Shown: positions 25,912 to 33,444, counted from the first letter of the stretch. The stretch is DNA of 38,572 bases from Betaproteobacteria bacterium (GCA_016199485.1 JACQGO010000210.1:1-38572); one strand, 5' to 3'. Notes: generated by a model not told the origin, from the letters alone. Numbers and translations are program-made.

Positions 25912-26595
25912 TTATTTCAGCTTCTTCTTGGTTTCCTGATCGATCGCTTCGATACGGAAATCATTGAAGGGCGCGTCATTGATAATTTTGAAAGCGTCAA
26001 CGAATTCGCGGCCGGCGGTTACGACTCTTATCCGTGCAATGTGACGGCCCTTGTCTAGCTTCCATGACGGATGCTGAAAATTATGTAAGTAACTTTCATT
26101 GGTCCATCCGTAGCAACTCTCGCTGTCCTTTGCACGATACGCCAGCGCTATCGTCCCGCATTCTCCAGTTGGAATATCGATTGCGTATTGCACAGATTCT
26201 AGGGCGGCCACGTAAGTTCCGTCGGGCCTAGAAGTTTGCATAACTCTTGGTGGGTCGGCCTCGCTCCAGCGCGCGGTCATTTCTTCACCAAAAATGCGCC
26301 CGCCATCTGTTGGATTGTGGAAAGAAATCCACGCGCGACACGCAAAAGCAGGATCGCCGCTGTAGACCTAAGATAGCCACCGAGGTATCTTGAGATTGTG
26401 AACTTCTACGTGCGGCCAGCGGCATTGCTTACGGCCCATCGGATCGTTCGCTGGAAGTCCGCGCACTTTCCCGATCTTGAACACAAGCCTAGGCCTGCGT
26501 TGACGCTCTAACGCTAGGACGATGAGAATGCCGACCACAGTCGCTAGCAAGTTGATGAGGAAATCAAAGTACTTGGTAGAAATAAGACAATCCAA
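25912..26595 (-). pseudogene. Single-pass membrane protein of unknown function interrupted by an amber codon
   Basis: The frame starts at ATG 26595 with an N-terminal helix (FDFLINLLATVVGILIVLALE). A beta-rich soluble domain follows to 25912. A single in-frame TAG at 26368-26370 cuts it after RWLS. Beyond it the frame continues with VYSGDPAFACRAWISFHNPTDGG and ends FRIEAIDQETKKKLK, 227 codons in total. The downstream part keeps a protein-like pattern (CYGWTNESYLHNFQHPSWKL), so the stop is recent, perhaps TGG to TAG. I recall similar uncharacterised membrane-anchored proteins but no function. Composition is AT-richer than the chromosome. Confidence 0.75.
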
Positions 26596-27198
26596 TTGAA
26601 TTCCTCGTCTGGTATGGGCGCTGGTCGTTAAGGGCGCTCAAGCGTCTAGCCCCGTCAGTGATAACATGGGGGCCTATGGATACAGACTGTACGTCAACCG
26701 GTGCCACGGGAGCAAATGACGGCATCAAATTAATCCGGATGAGAGAATTATAGGCCGCTAACTTCTTCCGTTGTGCAAGGGGTCCATACTGCGTTTTCTG
26801 GTGATACCTCGATATCACCGACGTCGTGATCGTTGATCCTGGACGATTCTGAGAAGCCATTTCTTGGGGACCCGCGTCTCAAGCAGCGGTTTTCGGGTTT
26901 CCAGCGTGGACATTGGGAAACGTTTGCACGAATAGCGAAAGCGGTCTCGGCCCGGCGCCGTCTCATGTCAAAATGCCGGGTGCCTGAGTGTCGGACAATT
27001 CGCTAAGGGTTGCACGATGCCAACGTAGACCCGCTGAACAACGGCGCTTTAGCGATGGCGCGCACGGTCGCAGTGCCTTGATCTTGCGCTACGGACAAAT
27101 TTGTCCGATACTGTCCCACCAGGAACAGGGCTATCCCGTGCGCGGCAATGAATTCATCCGCACTTGGCCTGACGGACAAGGATATTTGAGGGAAACCC
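26596..27198. other. 600-bp gap without a recognisable gene, containing three CGGACAA motifs
   Basis: I see no credible coding frame on either strand. Points of structure are a 7-bp-arm hairpin at 26800-26819 (GGTGATA/TATCACC), CGGACAA at 26992 and 27173, and a perfect 16-bp palindrome at 27092-27107 listed separately. A HicA toxin gene, expected before HicB, is not present here. Confidence 0.5.
27092..27107 (+). promoter_or_regulatory. Perfect 16-bp palindrome, candidate operator for the HicB gene
   Basis: CGGACAAATTTGTCCG is a perfect palindrome about 90 bp before the hicB start. The half-site CGGACAA recurs about 100 bp upstream (26992) and 65 bp downstream (27173). HicB proteins have a DNA-binding C-terminus and repress their own promoters, so an autoregulatory operator is a reasonable inference. 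Confidence 0.5.
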
Positions 27199-27624
27199 AT
27201 GCGGCGATTTACTTATCCGGTCAAGCTTACGCGCGATAAGGACGGCGGATTTGTCGTGACCTGCCGTGATCTTCCCGAAGCGATTACGCAGGGCGATACC
27301 GTCGAAGAAGCCTTGCGGGAGGCCGAAGGCGCGGTGCAGGCGGCAATCGAAGGGCGCATCGAGGACGGCCTTGACATCGCCGAACCTTCGCGCCCGAAGC
27401 GCGGCGAACGATTGGTTGCGACGCCCGTGACCACGGCGCTCAAGGCGTCCGTGTATCTCGCCATGCGCGAGCAGGGTGTCACGAAAATCGAGCTCGCGCG
27501 CCGCATGAAGATCGATGAAAAAGAAGCGAGGCGGATGCTCGACCCGAACCACCCGACTAAAGTGCCGACGCTTGAGCGGGCACTGACCGCCCTCGGTCGG
27601 CGGGCCGAAGTGGCGGTGACATAG
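27199..27624 (+). CDS. hicB: HicB family antitoxin (orphan, no HicA visible)
   Basis: 141 residues. The N-terminal HicB fold reads RRFTYPVKLTRDKDGGFVVTCRDLPEAITQGDTVEEALREAEGAVQAAIE (partial RNase H-like). A helix-turn-helix C-terminus follows (LKASVYLAMREQGVTKIELARRMKIDEKEARRMLDP). HicB neutralises the mRNA interferase HicA and represses the operon. hicA normally lies directly upstream, but neither side contains a HicA-like frame, so this is a solitary antitoxin or HicA has been lost. Ribosome site GAGGGAA precedes ATG 27199. It lies in the accessory part of the island. Confidence 0.88.
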   Translation: MRRFTYPVKLTRDKDGGFVVTCRDLPEAITQGDTVEEALREAEGAVQAAIEGRIEDGLDIAEPSRPKRGERLVATPVTTALKASVYLAMREQGVTKIELARRMKIDEKEARRMLDPNHPTKVPTLERALTALGRRAEVAVT

Positions 27625-27775
27625 CCGCTCCGGGCTTTGCTCGTTTCATGACGCGGCAACCCGCAAGTGAAAGGCCTCGCTGCGATTCTCGGCGCGTGCG
27701 GCTCACTGGACGGCGCCAAGGTGACACCGATCAAGAAGCAAGCGGCATAGATTCAACAGTCTTGGACGGTTTCGT

Positions 27776-28366
27776 GTGAACAAGCTCGCTTTTCTGGGGC
27801 TCGGTTTCGCTCTCGCGTTCAACGTGCACGCTGCGTCAAGCTGCCGCGCCATTGATGGCGACACCGTGCAGTGCGGCAAAGAACGAGTCCGGCTTCGCGG
27901 AGTGTACGCAGCGGAAAAAAGCGGCCCGGGTGGAGAACAAGCGCGCGCAAATCTACAGAGGAAGCTCGACTCAGGCGAAGTGCGGATCGCGCGACGGGGA
28001 AAAGACCAATATGGCCGCACATTGGGTGACATTTACGTGAGCGGCAGAAAGGTCACGCAGAGCGACATTGGCCCCAAGGGTGGCCGAGGCGCAAAGCAGG
28101 CAACGAAAACGCGCTCGCGAACCCGCGCGGCCCGCGGGGACGTAGCGGCGCGCGTACCTAGATCAAAAGGCGCAAGCGGGCCGAAGCAGGCATCGGGAAG
28201 ATCCGCGTGGGGCAGTTCGCTTAGCACACCCCGCAGTTCCGCAACCGGCAAGTCCCTATCCAGCGGGCGCAACTCATCCGTTTCCCGGGGAAGTTCCGTT
28301 AGCCGAAGTCCATCCGGGAGCCGCAGGAGTGGAGGCGGTAGCCGCAGCGGAGGACGCCGGCGATGA
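27776..28366 (+). CDS. Exported staphylococcal-nuclease-like protein with a basic Ser/Arg/Gly tail
   Basis: 196 residues from GTG 27776. A signal peptide (1-19, ending VHAA) precedes a short SNase-like (TNase) domain, residues 22-97: AIDGDTVQCGKERVRLRGVYAAEKSGPGGEQARANL and DQYGRTLGDIYVSGRKV. Active-site-type residues Asp (DGDT), Glu (AAEK) and Arg (YGRTLG) are in place, although the usual GIDAPE reads GVYAAE. The last 95 residues are low-complexity, Ser/Arg/Gly/Lys-rich and strongly basic, perhaps for DNA or envelope binding. It is probably a secreted or periplasmic nuclease, with activity unproven. The 150 bp before it contain only a short fragment ending at 27750. Confidence 0.75.
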   Translation: MNKLAFLGLGFALAFNVHAASSCRAIDGDTVQCGKERVRLRGVYAAEKSGPGGEQARANLQRKLDSGEVRIARRGKDQYGRTLGDIYVSGRKVTQSDIGPKGGRGAKQATKTRSRTRAARGDVAARVPRSKGASGPKQASGRSAWGSSLSTPRSSATGKSLSSGRNSSVSRGSSVSRSPSGSRRSGGGSRSGGRRR

Positions 28367-28572
28367 TTTTCCCGTCGCCGCGCCTGGCCTGACGGCGCAA
28401 TAAGATGGAGCCTGCTCCCGGCTATGCGCGGTACACTGCCTTGGGAGTTTCGCCGTTACTTAAGAAATCACACGGCGCTTTGCGATCTAATCAAGGTTCC
28501 ACATTTAAGGTGGAATATCTTCTTCGCCAAAATCGTCAACTGTTGAGTGATAATAAACTAAAGGAAGGTTAT

Positions 28573-29553
28573 ATGAATAGCCAAACTGTCGTGGCGGCAG
28601 CTTGCGTGATTATTGCGTGTCTCGCTTCGCCGACGCTCGCGGCGACGCGCGCGGACCTGCAGTACCCGAATCGCCCCGTGCGGATCATTGTTCCAACGTC
28701 GCCCGGTGGCGGTACCGATTTCCTCACGCGGCTCGTGGCGCAGCGGCTGAGCGAGCGTTGGGGCCAGTCCCTGGTGGTGGACAATCGCTCTGGGGCAGGC
28801 GGCTTAATCGGACTCGAGATCCTCGCGCACGCGACGCCCGACGGCTATACGCTGATTATGACCGGCGTCAGCAACTTGCTGCCCGCACTGCTTTCCGGCC
28901 GCCTGTCCTTCGACCGCGACGGCGATTTCACTCCGATCTCGCGCGCCGCGACCAGCGTGCTGGTGCTGGTGATGCACCCCGGAGTGCCCGTGAAATCTGT
29001 GAAGGAGTTCGTAGAACTGGCACGAGCGAAACCACGCCAGATCATGTACGCGTCAGGGGGAACGGGCAGTACGGCGCATCTTGGGATGGAACTCTTCTCC
29101 AGCATGGCGGGAATCGAGTTGACGCACGTACCGTACAAGGGCACCGGTCCGGCGCTCAACGACCTTCTTAGTGGTCGGGTGCAGTTCTCCCTGATAGGCC
29201 CCGCTCCTGCCCTCCCGCACGTGCGTGCAGGCCGGCTGCGCATACTTGCCATCACTGGCACGAAGCGCGCAACCACCTTTCCCGAAGCCCCGACGTTCCC
29301 CGAAGCCGGTTACCCGCGTTACGATGCATCGCTGTGGTGGGGAGTACTCGCTCCGGCGCGCGTGCCGGCACTCCTAGTGGCACGGCTCAATACGGATTTG
29401 AACTGGGTCGTGCAGCAGCCGGACACGGCCGACCGATTGGCCGCGGCAGGAATTGTCTCCGCTGGAGGACTGTCTCCAGCGCAATTCGCCGACTATATAG
29501 CGACCGAGAATGTCAAGTGGAATAACGCCATCAAGGCCGCTGGATTGCGTTGA
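28573..29553 (+). CDS. Bug family (TctC-type) tripartite tricarboxylate receptor
   Basis: 326 residues with a signal peptide (about 1-24, ending TLAA). The Bug family body shows YPNRPVRIIVPTSPGGGTDFLTRLVAQRL, VVDNRSGAGGLIGLEILAHATPDGYTLIM, THVPYKGTGPALNDLLSGRVQF and HVRAGRLRILAITG. It is a periplasmic solute receptor for small carboxylates. The matching TctAB membrane genes are not in the window, which is common for the expanded Bug families of Burkholderiales. The start is chosen from the AAGGAAGG ribosome site 7 bp before ATG 28573, although the frame is open further upstream. It converges on the aldolase-like gene with a 32-bp gap. Confidence 0.92.
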   Translation: MNSQTVVAAACVIIACLASPTLAATRADLQYPNRPVRIIVPTSPGGGTDFLTRLVAQRLSERWGQSLVVDNRSGAGGLIGLEILAHATPDGYTLIMTGVSNLLPALLSGRLSFDRDGDFTPISRAATSVLVLVMHPGVPVKSVKEFVELARAKPRQIMYASGGTGSTAHLGMELFSSMAGIELTHVPYKGTGPALNDLLSGRVQFSLIGPAPALPHVRAGRLRILAITGTKRATTFPEAPTFPEAGYPRYDASLWWGVLAPARVPALLVARLNTDLNWVVQQPDTADRLAAAGIVSAGGLSPAQFADYIATENVKWNNAIKAAGLR

Positions 29554-29585
29554 GCGCGGTGCCGGGCGGCTTGCTTATGTAAACG

Positions 29586-30482
29586 CTACTTCCACTCCTT
29601 GAGCATATCGGCCCGCCTTAGACCGGACTTGATTTGCTCGATGCGGTCTTCGGTCAACGGCAGGAATGGCAGCTTGGGAACTCCAATGTCAATGCCAAGC
29701 AGCGGCAGCACCGCATGATAAAACGGAACGGGAATTCCTTCCCCCGTCAGTTTGCGCACAGAATTCGCCTGCTTCTGCAAGGTTCCGGCTTCGAGAAATC
29801 GTCCGTCTTGGCATAGCTGATAGATCGCCTTGACGAACTTCGGAAAGGCGTTCGATAGGCCGGATACGCAACCGTGCGCCCCGCCTACCATGGCCGGCAC
29901 AAGGTGTGTCTGCGAGCCGATCAAAAAGAGGAAGTCGGGGACAGTTACCTTCCCCATATATTCATAGAACAAAGCAATGTCACCGCTGCTGTCTTTGACT
30001 CCCTGAACACCTTTTTCGGCGAGCCTGGAAAGGAGATCTGCCGATACAGAAAAATTGCTGTATTTGGGATTATTGTAGACGAGAACCGGAATTTTTACCG
30101 AGTTGATGATGGATTCGTAGTGGCGAATAATCGAGCCTTCGCTGTGCCGAAAATAGAAGGGCGTCACGGCAGCGACCGCGTCCATTCCGACAGACTCGGA
30201 ATGTCTGGCCAGCTCGATACTGCTTGCCGTATCCGGGCATCCGATGTGCATGATCAGAGGGATTCTTTTTTGGACCACTTCTACGCTAATTTCGGCGATT
30301 CTTTTTCGCTGGTCCACCGTCATGATGGGTCCCGACCCGTAGGACCCGCACAACCACAATCCATCCACCTGCGGTACGAGGTGCTCCAAGTAACGTCGTA
30401 GTGCCGTTTCGGCCACGCGACCATCGGCGTCGAATGGTGTGATCACTGCCGGATAGATTCCCTTGAATCTTGAAACATTCAT
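29586..30482 (-). CDS. DapA/NanA superfamily aldolase, resembling 2-keto-3-deoxygluconate aldolase
   Basis: 298 residues, the standard length. Schiff-base Lys163 is in GVKDSSGD and catalytic Tyr136 in VLVYNNP. The dihydrodipicolinate synthase GTTGES loop is replaced by GSYGSGP (46-52). This resembles the GTTGLGPALS loop that I recall from KDG/KDPG aldolases of this superfamily. With a KDG-kinase-like gene directly upstream, cleavage or formation of a 2-keto-3-deoxy sugar acid is the best guess, but substrate cannot be read from sequence. It is the last gene of the minus-strand block. Confidence 0.85.
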   Translation of the reverse strand: MNVSRFKGIYPAVITPFDADGRVAETALRRYLEHLVPQVDGLWLCGSYGSGPIMTVDQRKRIAEISVEVVQKRIPLIMHIGCPDTASSIELARHSESVGMDAVAAVTPFYFRHSEGSIIRHYESIINSVKIPVLVYNNPKYSNFSVSADLLSRLAEKGVQGVKDSSGDIALFYEYMGKVTVPDFLFLIGSQTHLVPAMVGGAHGCVSGLSNAFPKFVKAIYQLCQDGRFLEAGTLQKQANSVRKLTGEGIPVPFYHAVLPLLGIDIGVPKLPFLPLTEDRIEQIKSGLRRADMLKEWK

Positions 30483-30561
30483 TTGATATCGCCCCTTAAA
30501 ACATGATTGGTTTCGACGCTTGCCGGGTCATTTAAGTCGTGCCGCAGGTTTGCCGCTTCGG

Positions 30562-31596
30562 TCACCGGTGAATTGAGTCTCGCCCACCGAGAAACTGTTC
30601 GACCTGCTCTCTCGTCGGAAGGGCTTCGACGTTGCCGCGCACGGTTACCGTCAATGCGCCAACTGCGTTAGCGTAAACCAGCGATTCCCGAAGCTTCCAG
30701 CCGTTAAGGTATCCCGCCAGGAAACCAGCCGTAAATGCGTCGCCCGCGGCGAAGGTGTCCATAACCGGGACCTTGTGCCCTTCGACGGCGACTTCCTCCG
30801 TGTTCTTTTTGGCGACAGCGCCATTCGCGCCAAGTTTTATGGCAACTAGTTGCACTCCCAGGGTCTCCACCTTCCGGGAGACATGACCGAGCTCGGCAGA
30901 GCCGAAGAGCAGATTGCACTCCTCGATTCCCGGAAACAGAAAGTCTGTGTACTTGAGCATTTCATTGATGGTCTCACGCGCGTCGTCCTCATTCCACATC
31001 TTCAGCCGGATGTTTGGATCAAGGGACACTTTTACCCCGTGCTTTCGCGCAAGCTTCATCGCGTAGATAACGGCTTCCCGGCAGCTGGGGCTTAACGAAG
31101 GAGTAATACCGGTCACGTGCAGAACGCGGGCCTGTGAAATGTAACCCTCGTCGATATCCTCAACACTCAAGAAACTCGCGGCCGAGTGCTTCCGATAGTA
31201 GAAGTTCTGGCCGCCGCCAACTCCGGAGCGTTGCCGAACAAAAAGCCCGGTGGGATGTTCGCGATCGATTTTCACCTGCGAGACGTCGATGCCTTCGCCG
31301 CGAAAAAATGAGACGAGATAGTGGCCGAACTCATCTTCGCCAACTCGGCTGATCCAGCCCGCGGAATGCCCCAGTCTGAGCACCCCGACGGCAACATTAG
31401 TTTCCGCGCCCCCCGCGTGACGCTCATAGGATGTAACGTATCTAAGAAGTCCAGGGCGAGTCCCTTCGAATACAACGCACGTCTCGCCCACGGTCACAAC
31501 CTCTGGCACGATTGCGCTCTTCCCCGTGTCTGCTGGGCCGCCTGCATGTCGGGCACCTTGGCCTTTTGAATGCTGGACGCTGAGATTCGGATTCAT
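30562..31596 (-). CDS. PfkB family sugar kinase, 2-keto-3-deoxygluconate kinase-like
   Basis: 344 residues. The ribokinase fold is clear: GGAETNVAVGVLRLG (62-76), GRVGEDEFG-like SRVGEDEFGHY, SLDPNIRLKMW (191-201), and PfkB signature DTFAAGDAFTAGFLAG with catalytic Asp286. The DPNxR-LW segment and the overall pattern point to KDG kinases. The first 30 residues (HSKGQGARHAGGPADTGKSA) have no counterpart in the family, and a GTG just before PEVVTVGE could be the true start. The gene lies 79 bp upstream of the aldolase-like gene and 58 bp downstream of the LeuD-like gene, all in one direction. Confidence 0.87.
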   Translation of the reverse strand: MNPNLSVQHSKGQGARHAGGPADTGKSAIVPEVVTVGETCVVFEGTRPGLLRYVTSYERHAGGAETNVAVGVLRLGHSAGWISRVGEDEFGHYLVSFFRGEGIDVSQVKIDREHPTGLFVRQRSGVGGGQNFYYRKHSAASFLSVEDIDEGYISQARVLHVTGITPSLSPSCREAVIYAMKLARKHGVKVSLDPNIRLKMWNEDDARETINEMLKYTDFLFPGIEECNLLFGSAELGHVSRKVETLGVQLVAIKLGANGAVAKKNTEEVAVEGHKVPVMDTFAAGDAFTAGFLAGYLNGWKLRESLVYANAVGALTVTVRGNVEALPTREQVEQFLGGRDSIHR

Positions 31597-31654
31597 CGAC
31601 TCGGTTTCTTTCGGCGTCTACTTCGACTGTGGCGCTCTAATGACGCTTAGGGGC

Positions 31655-32206
31655 TCACCTGGGACCAAGGTGAAGCGTTCCGGCCTTCAGTTGCTGCTCA
31701 ATCCAGGGGTAGATTCCACCCGCATCCAACATTTCTAGGATGAAGGTCGGAAATGGCTTGAAGTTCAACTCTTCCTTCGTCCGAAGGTTTCTTGCGTAGC
31801 CCCTCTCCACATCCAACTCCAGTTCATCCCCCTGTTGGACTGCTTTTCTAATCCCCTTGAGTTCCACTACCGGAAGGCCATGGTCGAGGCTGTTGCGCAG
31901 AAAGTAGGGACCAGCACTTTCACATAGTACGGCAGCCACTCCCGCGCCCTTGATGGCCTTGGGTCCGGTATCGTGATCATGGCCGTATCCAAAGTTTTCG
32001 CCGGCCACGATGAAATCCCCTTTTCGCACTTTCTTGGGGAAATCAGGGTCCACCTTGATCATCGCAAACTGCCCAATTTGGTCATAGCGCCCCCAGACGC
32101 CAAGTTCGACTCCTGCACTTTGAAGCTCGGGAAAGGGACAGATCTCCCAATCCACATCCATGATGCCGTCGAAGACCCACGCCTTACCTCGCAGTGGTTT
32201 CACCAT
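31655..32206 (-). CDS. LeuD-like (aconitase small-subunit) protein with a replaced active-site motif
   Basis: 183 residues, the size of archaeal-type 3-isopropylmalate dehydratase small subunits. The frame fits from RGKAWVF to the C-terminus (PFPTFILEMLDAGGIYPWI), with KVDPDFPKKVRKGDFIVAGENFG well preserved. In LeuD the next residues are CGSSREHAP, where Ser and Arg act in catalysis. Here they read YGHDHDTGP (73-82), so both are gone and two His and two Asp appear. The N-terminal DTD-II motif is also changed (MDVDWEI). It should not be a normal isopropylmalate isomerase. The partner is the equally altered LeuC-like protein at 35853. Ribosome site GGGGG precedes ATG 32206. Confidence 0.85.
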   Translation of the reverse strand: MVKPLRGKAWVFDGIMDVDWEICPFPELQSAGVELGVWGRYDQIGQFAMIKVDPDFPKKVRKGDFIVAGENFGYGHDHDTGPKAIKGAGVAAVLCESAGPYFLRNSLDHGLPVVELKGIRKAVQQGDELELDVERGYARNLRTKEELNFKPFPTFILEMLDAGGIYPWIEQQLKAGTLHLGPR

Positions 32207-32290
32207 CGTTTGCCCCCGATGCGATAGCTTTGGAATTTAGCGCGCACAATACAATCCTATGGTCAGGGTGATGTCCATCTGACATCTCCT

Positions 32291-32656
32291 TTAGCCAAGC
32301 ACTTTTTCAGCGAAACCTTTCACCTGCTGGTAGCTTCCAATACATTTCTTTCCATCTTCAACACTCCACGCCCTCGCTCGTCGAAGATTGCGGCGAAGAT
32401 CCTCGATGTACTTCATTGCCGAAAACAGTGGTTGCAACTCGCGCTTAACCAAGGTCTCTAGCTGGGGCTTATCCGAATGCAGAAGATCCGCCCCTTCCTT
32501 TGTAACGGAATATTTGTGAAGGATCGCATTGAGGAGATGTGTCCCCGCTAGCATGCACGCCTCGACGAATATCTCGTGGTCCTGGTCACGGTCGAGTTTA
32601 TTGAGCATTGTTTGCTCGATCCGGTATGCCTTGGTTAAGTGGTCAATGATTCGCAT
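32291..32656 (-). CDS. Small helical protein of unknown function, paralog B of a tandem pair
   Basis: 121 residues, predicted mostly helical: HLTKAYRIEQTMLNKLDRDQDHEIFVEACMLAGTHLLNAILHKYSVT, then LFSAMKYIEDLRRNLRRA and KCIGSYQQVKGFAEKVL. It aligns over its whole length with the next gene upstream. Shared positions include the DxEI-x4-C block, N-x2-LHK, TKE-x2-DL-x-H, K-x-IEDL and C-x3-Y-x2-V-x3-AEK. I recognise no family. The HEPN-like look (a bundle with LHK and long helices) is only an impression. It sits between its paralog and the LeuD-like gene and may be an accessory subunit of that enzyme. Confidence 0.75.
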   Translation of the reverse strand: MRIIDHLTKAYRIEQTMLNKLDRDQDHEIFVEACMLAGTHLLNAILHKYSVTKEGADLLHSDKPQLETLVKRELQPLFSAMKYIEDLRRNLRRARAWSVEDGKKCIGSYQQVKGFAEKVLG

Positions 32657-32680
32657 AAGTTTCTTCTATGGTCTACGCGA

Positions 32681-33052
32681 TTATCCGTTGATAAGTTTCT
32701 CAGCGTATGCTCTAACCTTTCCGTACGCAGCCAGACAATTTCTCACCGCTTGCGGATCGATAGGTTCAATGCCCCTCACAAAACGCGGTCCCAAATCTTC
32801 GATCGATTTCAAGATGGCCAACATCTCAGCCACGGCAGGTGGCACTTCACGATTTAACTCTGGCATGTTCGCGTGAATAAGGTCAAAGGTCTCTTTTGTA
32901 ATTCCAGCCTTGTGAAGCACGACATTCGCCAACTGGGCCCCTCCCTGGATACAACTCCAAATGATTATTTCGTAGTCATCTTTGTCATTGAGCTTGGTCG
33001 TCCTGGTTGTCTCCAAGCGTCTGGCCTTTGCCCAGTGTTCTTCTGCGCGCAT
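32681..33052 (-). CDS. Small helical protein of unknown function, paralog A of a tandem pair
   Basis: 123 residues, homologous to the gene 24 bp downstream. Key shared segments are MRxxxHxxKAxRxE at the start, DYEIIIWSCIQGGAQLANVVLHKAGITKE in the middle, LKSIEDLGPRFVRG, and CLAAYGKVRAYAEKL at the end. No signal peptide or membrane helix is visible. AAGGGA lies before ATG 33052. The two genes are clearly old duplicates, and an adjacent pair like this often forms a hetero-oligomer. Position within the catabolic block suggests a role with the aconitase-like pair, but this is inference. Confidence 0.77.
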   Translation of the reverse strand: MRAEEHWAKARRLETTRTTKLNDKDDYEIIIWSCIQGGAQLANVVLHKAGITKETFDLIHANMPELNREVPPAVAEMLAILKSIEDLGPRFVRGIEPIDPQAVRNCLAAYGKVRAYAEKLING

Positions 33053-33251
33053 TGAATAATCCCTTATTTTCTCGGTTTTGAAGTTATCCCCAAACCTTTA
33101 AAAATCTCGGCTGACGTTTCTCTTCAAAGCAACCACCCTAGTAGATCAAACACCTGCCGCCGTTCATCTGCGAGTACCGCACAAAGTGGATAAAAATTGA
33201 AGGTACGCCACGGATGATCCGACCGGCTCTTTGGGTGCCAAGTTGAGTGAG

Positions 33252-33434
33252 AGAGACTCAACCCGGAAAGGAGCGAAACACGCCAAGAAGGCATTTACCC
33301 TTGAGCCGATGGTCGCGAAACTACGGCAGATTGAGATGTCCGTGGCGCGAGGCAAAAACGTGACTGTGGTGAGCTACGAAGCCGGTATCTCGGAGTAATG
33401 CTGCTATCGCTGGTACATGAGTATGAGTTCATGA
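33252..33434 (+). pseudogene. IS3-family transposase orfA relic
   Basis: In the 467-bp gap between the paralog pair and the SDR gene, one plus-strand frame reads KKAFTLEPMVAKLRQIEM, then SVARGKNVTVVSYEAGISE, a stop (33396-33398), then CCYRWYMS and a second stop. This matches the helix-turn-helix start of IS3-type OrfA (RFTPEQIxxKLRQxEV, GKTxxxACKEAGISEQTYYRWRKEYG). The Q to stop change, lost start and missing OrfB show a decayed fragment. It lies on the opposite strand to its neighbours. Nothing else is recognisable in the gap except a palindrome. Confidence 0.75.
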
Positions 33435-33444
33435 CTCATGAACT
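33426..33444. repeat. 19-bp palindrome with 9-bp arms
   Basis: AGTTCATGA-C-TCATGAACT pairs perfectly around a central C. It overlaps the end of the IS3 relic and lies about 76 bp past the SDR stop codon. It could be an operator-like site, a weak hairpin or a target/end of a mobile element. Confidence 0.5.

Noticed and set aside
26368-26370. TAG as a recoded sense codon
   Set aside because: Nothing in the window (pyrrolysine genes, stem-loop, other in-frame TAGs) supports recoding. A nonsense mutation or sequence error is simpler.
26564-26860. 98-codon minus-strand frame as a gene
   Set aside because: No domain, membrane or coding-bias features and no ribosome site. It overlaps the start of the membrane protein gene in another frame.
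26988-27198. HicA toxin upstream of hicB
   Set aside because: None of the plus-strand frames shows the HicA pattern (GSHHxF and a C-terminal LRxILKQAGI-like helix).
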